Assembly (NCBI GenBank): GCA_947629395.1
Contig: CANRDQ010000025.1
Span: 1 to 21,244, forward strand
Length of the DNA: 21,244 nt
Reading direction: 5' to 3'
Source of the DNA: an uncultured Bacilli bacterium
GTDB taxonomy: Bacteria > Bacillota_I > Bacilli_A > RF39 > UBA660
Positions within the stretch are counted from its first letter, which is position 1. Each line of letters begins with the position of its first letter. Positions 7,636 through 15,449 of this stretch are shown in pieces. The notes below the pieces were generated by a model that was not told the DNA's origin, searched no databases, and saw nothing but the letters and a program-made list of their open reading frames with translations. The position numbers and the translations under genes were made by a program.

Positions 7636-8340
7636 CTAGCAATTATCTGATATTAATTTTACATAATTAGGACTTAATGTATAAAACTTATTATATAATA
7701 TTACATTTTTAATTTCACTATTAGATAGTAAAAAATAATTGTTCCAACTTTTAAATTTATCTAATAAATTGGTATTACCCTATTTCCATATAAATAATAA
7801 TTAAATATCTCATTTAATAGTTGTGTTATATAACTACCTGTTTCCACATCAATATTATTATGATTTAAATTTTCTTCATTTTGTTTAATTAACTTATTAT
7901 ATAAATTTTGATATTCATCATGCTTTATTTTTTTAATGTCTTTTAAACTTGTTAAAATTTTACTTAATTCAGTTACTTCATAATTGATTTTTTCTTCTTC
8001 AAGTTTTTCTATTTTTTCCAATTGTTCATATAACTGTAAAGCTATTTTATAAGAATATACATCTAAACCCTGACTTTCTTAAATATCTCTTTAATTCTTC
8101 TATAGAATAGTTACTTATATTATTTGCCTTCAACATTTTACATACATCAGAGTTTAAAATATAATCCTTTAATGATATTTTATTTAATTTTATTGTTTGT
8201 TCTACTTGATATAAATCTTCTGATAATTCTACTAATCCATAGGCATTAGTTAAAAAAGTACTCATCATTCCACTATACTTACTATCAAAGCTTTGTTTTT
8301 CAGTAATAATTTCTAATACTATGTTTTTTATATTATTCAT
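7636..8340 (-). pseudogene. Frameshifted hypothetical gene (three segments, about 230 residues if joined)
   Basis: Segment 1 runs 8340 to about 8075 (MNNIKNIVLEI ... EELKRYLR), before which its frame would stop at 8047. Segment 2, in the next frame (about 8078-7775), continues as SQGLDVYSYKIALQLYEQ ... NYYLYGN. Segment 3, back in the first frame (about 7772-7636), reads TNLLDKFKSWNNYFLLSN ... LISDNC, then TAG. The pieces abut, keep the same Lys/Asn/Leu-rich helical character, and segments 2 and 3 have no ribosome site (segment 2 could only start at a TTG). One extra A in AGAAAG near 8076 and an opposite shift near 7774 would explain it. Segment 1 starts 10 bases after the GH10-like gene, whose stop TAG lies in its ribosome site TAGGTGG. 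The family is not recognised. Real decay, assembly error or programmed shifting are all possible. Confidence 0.65.
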
Positions 8341-8350
8341 AAATTTCCAC

Positions 8351-10435
8351 CTAATTAGCCATTATATATACAATTACAAAGATAATAAGAATTAAAAATC
8401 CTACTGTTAATACTAACGCTAAAGAATTAGTAAACCCTTTATTAGAATTTCTATTGGCATTATTTTTAACATAGACTTTAGTTTTTACTGGCTGTTGTTT
8501 TTGTATAGGTTTTTGAATTCTTTTTTGTTGAGCTATCTGTTGGTTTTTCTCTCTAATTTTATTAGCGGTATTTATTTCTTGTTTACTTCTTACATCAAAA
8601 GATTCTTGTTTTACCTGTTTTTGAGATTTTAAAGATTTTACTCTTGTAAAAGTTTTACCATCTCTTATAATTCCTGCTGACATAGTATCAAGTAATGGTT
8701 CTTTTTTTAGACCTTGTTTTTTTCTTTCCACATTTTCTTGTTGAATTTTAATATTTGCTCTACACAAATTATGATCATTTTTTCCAAATAAAGACCAATA
8801 TGTACTTCTTTCAAACTTAACTCCATTTTCAGTATAAGTTTTTCCTATTACATCTTGCATTCCTCTTTTAATCATCCAAGTATCAACTTTTCCACCATTG
8901 GCTTGAACTAACTTAGCATTCTCCATAAAACCTTTCGTAAAATGAAAATCATGTTCTGTACATTCTACTTTTTTTGGAGTAATATTTTTTATTTTACCAT
9001 CCACTATAATTTTTCCATCTTGAACTCTTTTTAACATTTGAGCCGTTTCTGTTAAATTTTTCTTTCCACTACTAGTCATAACATCTTCATCTGATAAGTG
9101 CATTTGATCACCAAATCTATCAATAAAATGTGGATTAATATCATCTATTTGTTGTAAAACTTTTTCAACTTTAGCTCGTTTTTTAGGACTTTCAGTTAAA
9201 GTAGTTTCATTATACATAAATTCAACCCCATTAGGTTTTTGTATACCTTTAAAACAAGACATTATTTCTGGCATAGTTATTCCAAAATGTTTTTCCCAAA
9301 CCATTTCATAATTAGAATTCTTATCTGTTTTATTCTTTTCTACTAATTCATTAAATACTTCTACTTCATTTATTAACATTGTCCCATCAGGCATTGGCCT
9401 ATTATTACTAGCAATAAAATCCATACTCATTTTTACATATTCTTTCATTTCCGCCAAAATTTGGTCATGATCTTGCTTTCCTTTTCCCTGCTTAATTAGC
9501 TTTTCAACATGAGCTTGATCAAAAAGGGCATGATATCTCATATGTTTACCATTACTCTCACAGAAATCTAAACCTTTACTAGTTAAATAAGGGTCAAACA
9601 CTTTTCCATTTACACCAGGATATATAGAATTATCAAATTTACCAGTAGCAATAATTATAGTGTCAATAGAAGAATCTCCTTTTATTAAATTAGATAAACT
9701 CTTCATTTCTTCATAAGAAACACTCTTAACATTTTCAAAATCATCATTCATAGAACGATTAAAATGAGTAATAAAATCAGAACCATGAACTTGCCCTAAC
9801 TGTTTAAATGTTTCCCCAATTTTTCCTTGAGACACTTGTTCTAAACATTTATTTAATTCCTGTCCACTAACACCTAGTCTTTTTAGTTTTACTTTAGCCT
9901 TATCTGTGTTACTCATTTGCGAATTCTCAAGATAGCCAATTAATTCATCCTGATATTTTTTATATAATTGCTTTTTTGCCAGTTCTAGTTGTTCACGATT
10001 AGAAATAGAATTAAAGTTACTTACTACATCTTCTACTTTACGATATGGAAATTGGTTACATACATTTTCTACATAATTTTTTAATTCACCTGGAGAATTA
10101 ATATCTGTAATCATTAATAGGTCAACTTGTTGTTGACTTAAATATATTCCGTTTAAATCAGTTCCTAAATCCAAAGTGGCCAATTCTGATTGACTTCCTC
10201 GTTGACGATTCATTTCCTCCATATATTGTTGAAACTTAATATAGTCCTCTATCATTTGTTGTGCCAAAGCATCTATTTTAGGAACAATTTGAGTTTCAAA
10301 ATCTTCTGGAGAATTCTTAAACATCGCAATTGCCTGTTCTATTTTACCTTTAGTTATTAGTCCTTTATATTGACTATCTATTTTTGCGGCAACTTCTTTA
10401 ATATATTGTTCTATCCTTTGGTTTTTCTCTGTCAT
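8351..10435 (-). CDS. Large tail-anchored protein with a GH10 (xylanase-like) domain
   Basis: 694 residues. Residues 1-215 are helical and Gln/Lys-rich with no signal peptide. Residues about 220-560 carry motifs in the order of glycoside hydrolase family 10: MRYH (299-302, as in the R.H strand), VEVFNE (358-363, acid/base Glu363), FMYNE (406-410, usually YND), FGDQMHL (441-447, usually GxQxH), VECTEHDF (490-497, nucleophile Glu494, usually TELD), and YWSLFGKND (546-554, usually the final W.G..D). A Lys/Gln-rich linker (about 600-665) leads to one hydrophobic helix (668-691) and a four-residue tail. Positive residues before the helix predict that the bulk faces the cytoplasm, unlike secreted xylanases. 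It heads an operon with the frameshifted gene. The GH10 relationship is inferred from motif order; substrate and activity are unknown. Confidence 0.7.
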   Translation of the reverse strand: MTEKNQRIEQYIKEVAAKIDSQYKGLITKGKIEQAIAMFKNSPEDFETQIVPKIDALAQQMIEDYIKFQQYMEEMNRQRGSQSELATLDLGTDLNGIYLSQQQVDLLMITDINSPGELKNYVENVCNQFPYRKVEDVVSNFNSISNREQLELAKKQLYKKYQDELIGYLENSQMSNTDKAKVKLKRLGVSGQELNKCLEQVSQGKIGETFKQLGQVHGSDFITHFNRSMNDDFENVKSVSYEEMKSLSNLIKGDSSIDTIIIATGKFDNSIYPGVNGKVFDPYLTSKGLDFCESNGKHMRYHALFDQAHVEKLIKQGKGKQDHDQILAEMKEYVKMSMDFIASNNRPMPDGTMLINEVEVFNELVEKNKTDKNSNYEMVWEKHFGITMPEIMSCFKGIQKPNGVEFMYNETTLTESPKKRAKVEKVLQQIDDINPHFIDRFGDQMHLSDEDVMTSSGKKNLTETAQMLKRVQDGKIIVDGKIKNITPKKVECTEHDFHFTKGFMENAKLVQANGGKVDTWMIKRGMQDVIGKTYTENGVKFERSTYWSLFGKNDHNLCRANIKIQQENVERKKQGLKKEPLLDTMSAGIIRDGKTFTRVKSLKSQKQVKQESFDVRSKQEINTANKIREKNQQIAQQKRIQKPIQKQQPVKTKVYVKNNANRNSNKGFTNSLALVLTVGFLILIIFVIVYIMAN

Positions 10436-10481
10436 ATCAACACCACCTTACAACAGCACACTTTCTACTTTTATTACCTAC

Positions 10482-10490
10482 ATTATATCA
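10482..10490 (-). promoter_or_regulatory. Extended -10 promoter for the GH10-like operon
   Basis: The minus strand reads TGATATAAT about 47 bases upstream of the ATG, whose ribosome site is AAGGTGG. No clear -35 is visible. Confidence 0.6.
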
Positions 10491-10556
10491 TACTTTTTAA
10501 CTACATAGTATAAATTGCTATTTTTCTCTATAGCCTAAAAAAGAACAGATAAAATC

Positions 10557-11129
10557 TTACCCATTCTCATCATTTTTTCTCTTTAAAATTATAGTGTTTT
10601 TTAATAATCTAAATAAAATACGTAAACCAGCATAAATAATACTATAAGAATATAAATCTTTTAATACATCTTCTCTTAATGAAAAATAATCTGACTTAAT
10701 TAATATTTGTTGTCTAAAAGATAGTACTTTTAATATTTTTAAGTCTTCATAAGTTATAACTTTTCTTCTCTTACAAACTTCAGAACAAACAAATAACTTA
10801 CAAGTAAGATTCTTAGTTGAACAACCCCTACTAGTACTATAACGACAACATCTACAACAGCCATTAATTAAATTAAGTTTTTTTCTTCTTTGTACATAAC
10901 ATTGATTATGCTTAAACCCACATATATTTTCATTATTGTAATAATTATCAACTAATAGACAAGCACTATCATATATATAAGTTATTCTTTCTTTTCTATT
11001 TTTAATATTTAAAGCCTTTACTATCATTTGATCTTGTTTATCATTTGACAAACATTCAAATTTTACCCATCTAAAAATAAAAGTCCTATATAAAGGTAGT
11101 AAAGTTGTCCTGTCTAGTTTAATAACCAT
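10557..11129 (-). CDS. Cys-rich hypothetical protein, probable metal binder
   Basis: 190 residues, not recognised. It has twelve cysteines; ten fall between residues 70 and 119: Cys70, Cys77, the cluster GCCRCC (90-95), Cys103, Cys110 (LTCKLFVC), Cys115 and Cys119. This spacing suggests a zinc or iron-sulfur site. The Cys block is flanked by an acidic/aromatic part (YIYDSACLLVDNYY) and a C-terminal amphipathic helix with basic residues (AGLRILFRLLKN). There is no signal peptide, so it is likely cytoplasmic. It stands alone between the GH10-like operon promoter and the ispH terminator. The start ATG has a modest ribosome site (AGAAGTGAT). Function unknown. Confidence 0.72.
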   Translation of the reverse strand: MVIKLDRTTLLPLYRTFIFRWVKFECLSNDKQDQMIVKALNIKNRKERITYIYDSACLLVDNYYNNENICGFKHNQCYVQRRKKLNLINGCCRCCRYSTSRGCSTKNLTCKLFVCSEVCKRRKVITYEDLKILKVLSFRQQILIKSDYFSLREDVLKDLYSYSIIYAGLRILFRLLKNTIILKRKNDENG

Positions 11130-11281
11130 TTTATCACTTCTTTTTCTTGATAATAACCCTGTTTTTTTGAAAATATTTGTTGTTTTAATCCCAAAACAAT
11201 AGTTTTTAACAGTCTTATATTTACATTATTGTAATAAATCGACATTTTTTGACACTATAGGTTGACATCTGTTTTCATCTC

Positions 11282-11315
11282 AAAAAAAAGTAAACTTTTC
11301 TCTTTATTTACTTTT
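11282..11315 (-). terminator. Intrinsic terminator after ispH
   Basis: A 9-bp stem, AAAAGTAAA (11286-11294) with TTTACTTTT (11307-11315), sits before an A run that gives a U tract on the minus strand, 6 bases beyond the ispH stop. Confidence 0.7.
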
Positions 11316-11320
11316 CGATT

Positions 11321-12172
11321 TTACATAGATAAAGTGTCTACTATTTCTTGTATACTCTTCATTGGAGTAGAAGCTCCAGCCATAATTCCTATTCTTTCAT
11401 ATTTTTTTACTTCTTCTATATCTAAATCAGCGACAGTTTCCACACAAATACTATTACAATTTTCACTAGCTATTTCATATAACTTTCTAGTATTAGAGCT
11501 GTTTTTACCACCCACTATAATCATATAGTCGACTTCTTTTGACAGTTTTTCTGTCTCTTTTTGTCTAATTTCTGTTGCCTTACAGATAGTATTTTTAATT
11601 ACTAGCTCTACATCATCATCTATACTCTCTTTTATTTTACACTCAATCATAGAAAATTTCTGTAAACTAAAAGTTGTCTGTGAAATAACTAATAATTTCT
11701 TTAAATTAGATTTCTTAAATTTATTTAAAGCCTCTTTTACATCCTCTATTCCTTCTATAATACAAGAATTATTACCACAAAAACTGATTGTACCAATACT
11801 TTCAGGATGACTTTTACTACCTAATAAAAATATATAATAACCTAATTCTTTATATTTTTCAGCTATATTATGAATTGCCAACACTTTAGTACAAGTATAA
11901 TCTTCTAATTTTATATTATTTTTTTCTGCATAATCATAAATGTCTTTACTAATACCGTGTGCCCTAATTATAGTTCTATCTTTAACATCTTTAATATCAT
12001 CAACAAAAATAATACCATTAGCTTTTAATTCATCCACAACCTGCTTATTATGTACTAATTCACCCAAACAATATACATCATTCTGACTATTATTTAATAT
12101 CTCTGTCACCGCATCTATAGCTCTTTTAACACCATAACAAAATCCAGCATTTTCTCCTACTATTATTTCCAT
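11321..12172 (-). CDS. ispH: 4-hydroxy-3-methylbut-2-enyl diphosphate reductase
   Basis: 283 residues, the normal single-domain length. This enzyme performs the last step of the MEP pathway, reducing HMBPP to IPP and DMAPP with a [4Fe-4S] cluster. The three cluster cysteines are present: Cys12 (GFCYGV), Cys94 (YTCTK) and Cys197 (TICKAT). So are substrate-binding His41 (LVHN), His72 (RAHG) and His122, catalytic Glu124 (SHPES), the QTT motif at 165-167 and SSNT at 225-228. It is the last gene of a Nudix-kinase-ispH transcript, 18 bases after the kinase stop, with ribosome site GAGGAG. It indicates that isoprenoids come from the MEP route. Confidence 0.96.
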   Translation of the reverse strand: MEIIVGENAGFCYGVKRAIDAVTEILNNSQNDVYCLGELVHNKQVVDELKANGIIFVDDIKDVKDRTIIRAHGISKDIYDYAEKNNIKLEDYTCTKVLAIHNIAEKYKELGYYIFLLGSKSHPESIGTISFCGNNSCIIEGIEDVKEALNKFKKSNLKKLLVISQTTFSLQKFSMIECKIKESIDDDVELVIKNTICKATEIRQKETEKLSKEVDYMIIVGGKNSSNTRKLYEIASENCNSICVETVADLDIEEVKKYERIGIMAGASTPMKSIQEIVDTLSM

Positions 12173-12190
12173 ACTATTACTCCTCTTTTT

Positions 12191-13084
12191 TTATTCTACA
12201 CCAAAGTCAAACTCTAAAATTTCTTTTATTAAGCGAGTTACCTTTTTTATATATTCTTTATTATCTTTATTCATTAAATAAAAATGAACATAAGCATTAA
12301 CTAAACACCATCTTAAACTTTCTACATCAAAGTTATTAGATTCTAAATAACCCGTTAAAAAATATTTAATATCCTCTAAATTATCCATAAAATATTGCGT
12401 TGGTCTTAAAACAATAGCCCAAGCAATGTCTTGTTCTTTAAACCCTGCTCCACTATACTCAAAATCTAAAATACCAGAAATGTTTTTATTCTCCCATAAA
12501 ATATTGGCATAGTGATAATCTCCATGAATAAATGTATCATAAGTAATATTAGGTTTATTACTAGCTAAATAACTTATTATATTACTAGTAAACTCATCAA
12601 ATTCTTTATAAATCTCTTTTTTAGGATAATCATTAATAATTCTTTGTTTAGCTATCTCTATATCTTTAGTTAACAATATCTTATGTATTTCTCCTAAACT
12701 TTTACCATACTCATTTAATAGTTCTTTTTTACAGTTAGTATTCCTTTTAAATATTTCTGAAAGTCTTTCCCCTACTTTAGGTTCTAAAACTAAATAATCT
12801 TTTCCTTCTACTTGCCCATATTCAATTACTTTTGGTATTAAAGAAGAAAAATTACTATTAACTAAGTATTGTAATATTTTATTTTCATTTTTGAAATCCG
12901 CAACCTTACTTCGTTCTATCTTAATAAACAAATTACTTTCTTTTCCTTTATAATTACAAATACATTCTAAAACATCATTTCCTGCGGGAAGATAACTAAT
13001 AATTTCTTTTAACTCAATATTTTTAAAATCTATTGTAAAGGGATCAATCAACAATTCTCTCCACTTTTTGTATCTTTTACTCAT
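12191..13084 (-). CDS. Aminoglycoside-phosphotransferase-like kinase (APH/choline kinase fold)
   Basis: 297 residues with the APH-family catalytic core: IHGDYHYAN at 186-194 (Asp189 as catalytic base, Asn194 as metal ligand) and ILDFEYSG at 205-212 (Asp207 as metal ligand). A likely ATP-lysine is Lys55 in LFIKIE. The natural substrate cannot be read from the sequence; the fold covers aminoglycoside, choline, fructosamine and many small-molecule kinases. The start overlaps the end of the Nudix gene by 8 bases, so expression is coupled. A resistance role is not implied: the setting with a Nudix hydrolase and ispH looks like small-molecule housekeeping. Confidence 0.88.
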   Translation of the reverse strand: MSKRYKKWRELLIDPFTIDFKNIELKEIISYLPAGNDVLECICNYKGKESNLFIKIERSKVADFKNENKILQYLVNSNFSSLIPKVIEYGQVEGKDYLVLEPKVGERLSEIFKRNTNCKKELLNEYGKSLGEIHKILLTKDIEIAKQRIINDYPKKEIYKEFDEFTSNIISYLASNKPNITYDTFIHGDYHYANILWENKNISGILDFEYSGAGFKEQDIAWAIVLRPTQYFMDNLEDIKYFLTGYLESNNFDVESLRWCLVNAYVHFYLMNKDNKEYIKKVTRLIKEILEFDFGVE

Positions 13085-13490
13085 TAGTTACTCCTAATTC
13101 TATCTTTATTTCCTCTAATATATGTCCTATATTACCCTCTCCTGCATATTTCTTAATATCAAAGAAATTTTCATCCATCGAAATCCATTCTAATTTATTA
13201 ACTTCTTCAATTAATTCAACATCATGTTTTAATATTCCATAATATACTTCTAATTCTTGATTCCATTTTATATAAGTTAAATTCATAAAATGCACTAAAT
13301 CAATATCCTTTTTACCAATATTAGTTTCTTCTAATAATTCTCTATATGCTTCATTTAAACCATCGTTTTCTTTTTCTATCTTTCCACCTACAAAGTTATA
13401 CATACCTTTATAAGGATCTTTAGTACGTTTACACATTAAAATACTTTTCATATCTTTACTAAAAACAGCTATAATATTTAACTTTTTCAT
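13077..13490 (-). CDS. Nudix hydrolase (MutT-like)
   Basis: 137 residues. The Nudix box GGKIEKENDGLNEAYRELLE (35-54) continues ETNI (55-58). The metal-binding core RELLEE (50-55) is intact, but the upstream box Glu is Asn42 and the late Gly is Asn57. CKRTKDPYKGMYNFVGGK (20-37) is typical of MutT/8-oxo-dGTPase-like members. It probably hydrolyses a nucleoside diphosphate derivative; the substrate is unknown. It is the first gene of the operon, with ribosome site AGGAGTGG and an extended -10 just upstream. Confidence 0.9.
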   Translation of the reverse strand: MKKLNIIAVFSKDMKSILMCKRTKDPYKGMYNFVGGKIEKENDGLNEAYRELLEETNIGKKDIDLVHFMNLTYIKWNQELEVYYGILKHDVELIEEVNKLEWISMDENFFDIKKYAGEGNIGHILEEIKIELGVTNE

Positions 13491-13508
13491 ATTACCACTC
13501 CTAAATTA

Positions 13509-13517
13509 ATTATACCA
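13509..13517 (-). promoter_or_regulatory. Extended -10 promoter for the Nudix-kinase-ispH operon
   Basis: The minus strand reads TGGTATAAT about 20 bases before the Nudix ATG. A consensus -35 is not evident. The 112-base gap to the divergent transporter gene must also hold that gene's promoter, which I could not place. Confidence 0.55.
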
Positions 13518-13602
13518 TATATACCATAATAAATTTAAATAAATAGTATATAGCCCATACATAGCTAGTTTTATATCATAACTTATTAAAGAAGGTGATT
13601 TT

Positions 13603-14403
13603 ATGCTTACATATTTTTCCAATACAAGCTTTGTCTTTCAAGCCTTAATTGCGACCATTTTTACTTGGAGTATAACCGCTTTAGGTGCAAGTTTGGTATT
13701 CTTCTTTAAAAAGGTCAATAAAAATGTTATGGACGCTATGCTAGGATTTGCCGCTGGTGTTATGATTGCTGCTTCATTTTGGTCTCTTCTTTCCCCTGCG
13801 ATTGATATGGCCGACAAGTTAAAATTTAATACTTGGTTAGTAGTATCTATTGGTTTTTTAAGTGGAGGAGCTCTTCTATTCATAGGGGATAAACTTTTTA
13901 CTATATACAGTAGAAATAAACATTATTCCAATCAACAAAGTTTTAAAAGATGTTTAATGCTTATCTTTTCCATTAGCTTACATAATATACCTGAAGGTTT
14001 AGCTGTAGGTGTAGCTTTTGGTTCTGTTGCTTATGGTTTAGCGGGTGCTACTTTATCTAGTGCCTGGTTATTAGCCTTAGGAATAGGTCTTCAAAACTTC
14101 CCTGAAGGTACAGCAGTTAGTGTTCCCTTAAGAAGAGAAGGACTATCTAGAAAGAAATCATTTTATTATGGACAATTAAGTGGAATCGTAGAACCTATTT
14201 CAGGAGTTATTGGAGCTTTACTAGTCATCAGAATTCAATTATTACTTCCTTTTTTATTATCTTTTGCAGCTGGAGCTATGATATATGTAGTTGTTCAAGA
14301 ATTAATCCCTGAAAGTCAAACTAATAAAAAGAAAGACTTAATGGCTTTATTTACTTTAATTGGATTTTCTATAATGATGATTCTCGATGTAGCTTTAGGA
14401 TAA
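13603..14403 (+). CDS. ZIP-family divalent metal transporter (ZupT-like)
   Basis: 266 residues with about eight membrane segments. The ZIP metal-site motifs are present: HNIPEG at 127-132 in the fourth helix and QNFPEG at 164-169 in the fifth, plus SGIVEP (193-198) with Glu197. A short His-containing loop (RNKHYSN) lies between helices 3 and 4. The family imports zinc, iron or manganese across the cytoplasmic membrane; the metal preference is not readable. Ribosome site AAGGTGAT is 4 bases before the ATG. It is the only plus-strand gene in the right half, a single-gene transcript that ends at the hairpin at 14409-14438. Confidence 0.94.
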   Translation: MLTYFSNTSFVFQALIATIFTWSITALGASLVFFFKKVNKNVMDAMLGFAAGVMIAASFWSLLSPAIDMADKLKFNTWLVVSIGFLSGGALLFIGDKLFTIYSRNKHYSNQQSFKRCLMLIFSISLHNIPEGLAVGVAFGSVAYGLAGATLSSAWLLALGIGLQNFPEGTAVSVPLRREGLSRKKSFYYGQLSGIVEPISGVIGALLVIRIQLLLPFLLSFAAGAMIYVVVQELIPESQTNKKKDLMALFTLIGFSIMMILDVALG

Positions 14404-14408
14404 ATAAC

Positions 14409-14438
14409 AAAAGTACAACTATAATATGTTGTACTTTT
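14409..14438 (+). terminator. Terminator of the ZIP transporter gene
   Basis: An 11-bp perfect stem, AAAAGTACAAC with GTTGTACTTTT, has an 8-base loop and ends in a short U run. It lies 5 bases after the stop. Confidence 0.8.
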
Positions 14439-14442
14439 ATCA

Positions 14443-14470
14443 TAAAAAAAGATGGATATAAATCCATCTT
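14443..14470 (-). terminator. Terminator of the rplM-rpsI operon
   Basis: A 9-bp stem, AAGATGGAT (14449-14457) with ATCCATCTT (14462-14470), has the loop ATAA and is followed on the minus strand by a 7-base U tract. It sits 10 bases beyond the rpsI stop, back to back with the ZIP gene terminator. Confidence 0.88.
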
Positions 14471-14480
14471 GAACAGTCTT

Positions 14481-14906
14481 TTAACGTTTTGAGAATTGTG
14501 GTGCACGACGTGCTTTTTTAAGTCCTGGTTTCTTACGTTCTTTCTTACGTGAATCTCTAGTAATAAAACCATTTACTTTTAAAGGTTTACGGAAACTATT
14601 TTCAGAATCAGGAGCAGTAGTTTTATCATAATCAAGTAAAGCTCTTGTTATACCTAAACGAGTAGCTCCAGCTTGTCCAGATAATCCTCCACCTCTAACT
14701 TTAACTTCAACATCAAACATTTCTCTTGTATTAGTTACATCAAGTGGTTGACATAAATCTAATATTAAGATTTTGTTTGTAAAATAATCATTTACATCAT
14801 GACCATTAATAGTTATTTTTCCAGAACCAGAAGTTAATGTTACACGAGCAACACTTGTTTTTCTACGTCCTGTACCTGTGTAAATATTCTTGTTATCTTT
14901 TGCCAT
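14481..14906 (-). CDS. rpsI: 30S ribosomal protein S9
   Basis: 141 residues. Family hallmarks are [14 protein letters not shown] (9-22), [17 protein letters not shown] (about 70-86), the basic [17 protein letters not shown] stretch, and the C-terminal FSKR tail that reaches the P-site tRNA in the ribosome. The ATG overlaps the rplM stop (TAATG), and the ribosome site GGAGG lies within the last rplM codons, so L13 and S9 are translationally coupled as in most bacteria. Confidence 0.98.
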   Translation of the reverse strand: MAKDNKNIYTGTGRRKTSVARVTLTSGSGKITINGHDVNDYFTNKILILDLCQPLDVTNTREMFDVEVKVRGGGLSGQAGATRLGITRALLDYDKTTAPDSENSFRKPLKVNGFITRDSRKKERKKPGLKKARRAPQFSKR

Positions 14907-15337
14907 TATTTAACCTCCATAACTTCAGGTTTTTGAGCTGTATGTGGATGTTCGCTTCCTGCATAAACAAATAATTTTCTATACATTTGTCTACCTAAAC
15001 GGTTATGTGGAAGCATTCCTTTTACTGCTCTTTCTACCATTTCAACTGGGTATTTTTCTCTCATAACTTTAGCAGTTCTCTCTCTTAATCCTCCTGGATA
15101 CATAGAGTGATCATAATACATTTTCTTTTCTTCTTTGTTTCCTGTTAATTTAACCTTTTCACAATTGATAATAATAACATTATCTCCACAATCAATATGA
15201 GGTGTGTAAGTTGCTTTATGTTTTCCTCTTAAGATATGAGCAGCTTTACTTGCTACACGTCCTAATGGAATGTCAGTAGCATCAATTACATACCAATTAC
15301 GTTTTACTGTTTCTTTAGTTTGCATATAACTTTTCAT
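14906..15337 (-). CDS. rplM: 50S ribosomal protein L13
   Basis: 143 residues from the ATG at 15337, chosen because AGGAG lies 8 bases upstream and it gives the normal L13 length; the in-frame ATG at 15373 would put the leader hairpin inside the coding region. Motifs are [14 protein letters not shown], the [17 protein letters not shown] segment, and [19 protein letters not shown] near the C-terminus. L13 is an early assembly protein of the large subunit. Transcribed with rpsI from the promoter at 15413-15441 behind a structured leader. Confidence 0.97.
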   Translation of the reverse strand: MKSYMQTKETVKRNWYVIDATDIPLGRVASKAAHILRGKHKATYTPHIDCGDNVIIINCEKVKLTGNKEEKKMYYDHSMYPGGLRERTAKVMREKYPVEMVERAVKGMLPHNRLGRQMYRKLFVYAGSEHPHTAQKPEVMEVK

Positions 15338-15356
15338 ATTTTTCTCTCCTTTACTT

Positions 15357-15390
15357 AAATTAAGCTTTCCCACGGCTTAATTTATGTGGG
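15357..15390 (-). promoter_or_regulatory. Structured rplM leader with a possible pseudoknot
   Basis: In the minus-strand RNA, AAAUUAAGC and GCUUAAUUU form a 9-bp hairpin (15383-15375 with 15365-15357). Its loop holds GUGGG (15373-15369), exactly complementary to CCCAC (15390-15386) just 5' of the hairpin, so an H-type pseudoknot or an alternative CCCAC/GUGGG hairpin can form. It ends a few bases before the ribosome site. L13 leaders with autoregulatory structure are known in Firmicutes; whether this is that class is inference. Confidence 0.6.
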
Positions 15391-15412
15391 GAATTTAAAT
15401 GTACCGTTAATA

Positions 15413-15441
15413 ATTATACTAAACAATTGCCTAAAAATCAA
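15413..15441 (-). promoter_or_regulatory. Promoter of the rplM-rpsI operon
   Basis: On the minus strand, -35 TTGATT (15441-15436), a 17-base spacer and -10 TATAAT (15418-15413), in the gap between truA and rplM. It gives a leader of roughly 70 bases. Confidence 0.75.
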
Positions 15442-15449
15442 CACATTTT

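Noticed and set aside
7761..8021. Separate 86-residue gene starting at TTG 8021
   Set aside because: No ribosome site; the frame is open upstream with protein-like residues continuing from the preceding segment, so it is better read as the middle of a frameshifted gene.
11221..11275. Repeated TTGACA-like strings on the plus strand
   Set aside because: No -10 or plus-strand gene follows; judged chance.
12191..13084. Aminoglycoside resistance gene
   Set aside because: Only the generic APH fold is visible; substrate cannot be inferred and the context is not a resistance island.
14369..14572. 67-codon minus-strand open frame over the rpsI 3' end
   Set aside because: Out of frame with rpsI and crossing two terminators; a shadow.
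15338..15373. Longer rplM start at 15373
   Set aside because: It would place the ribosome site and leader hairpin within coding sequence and make L13 longer than normal.
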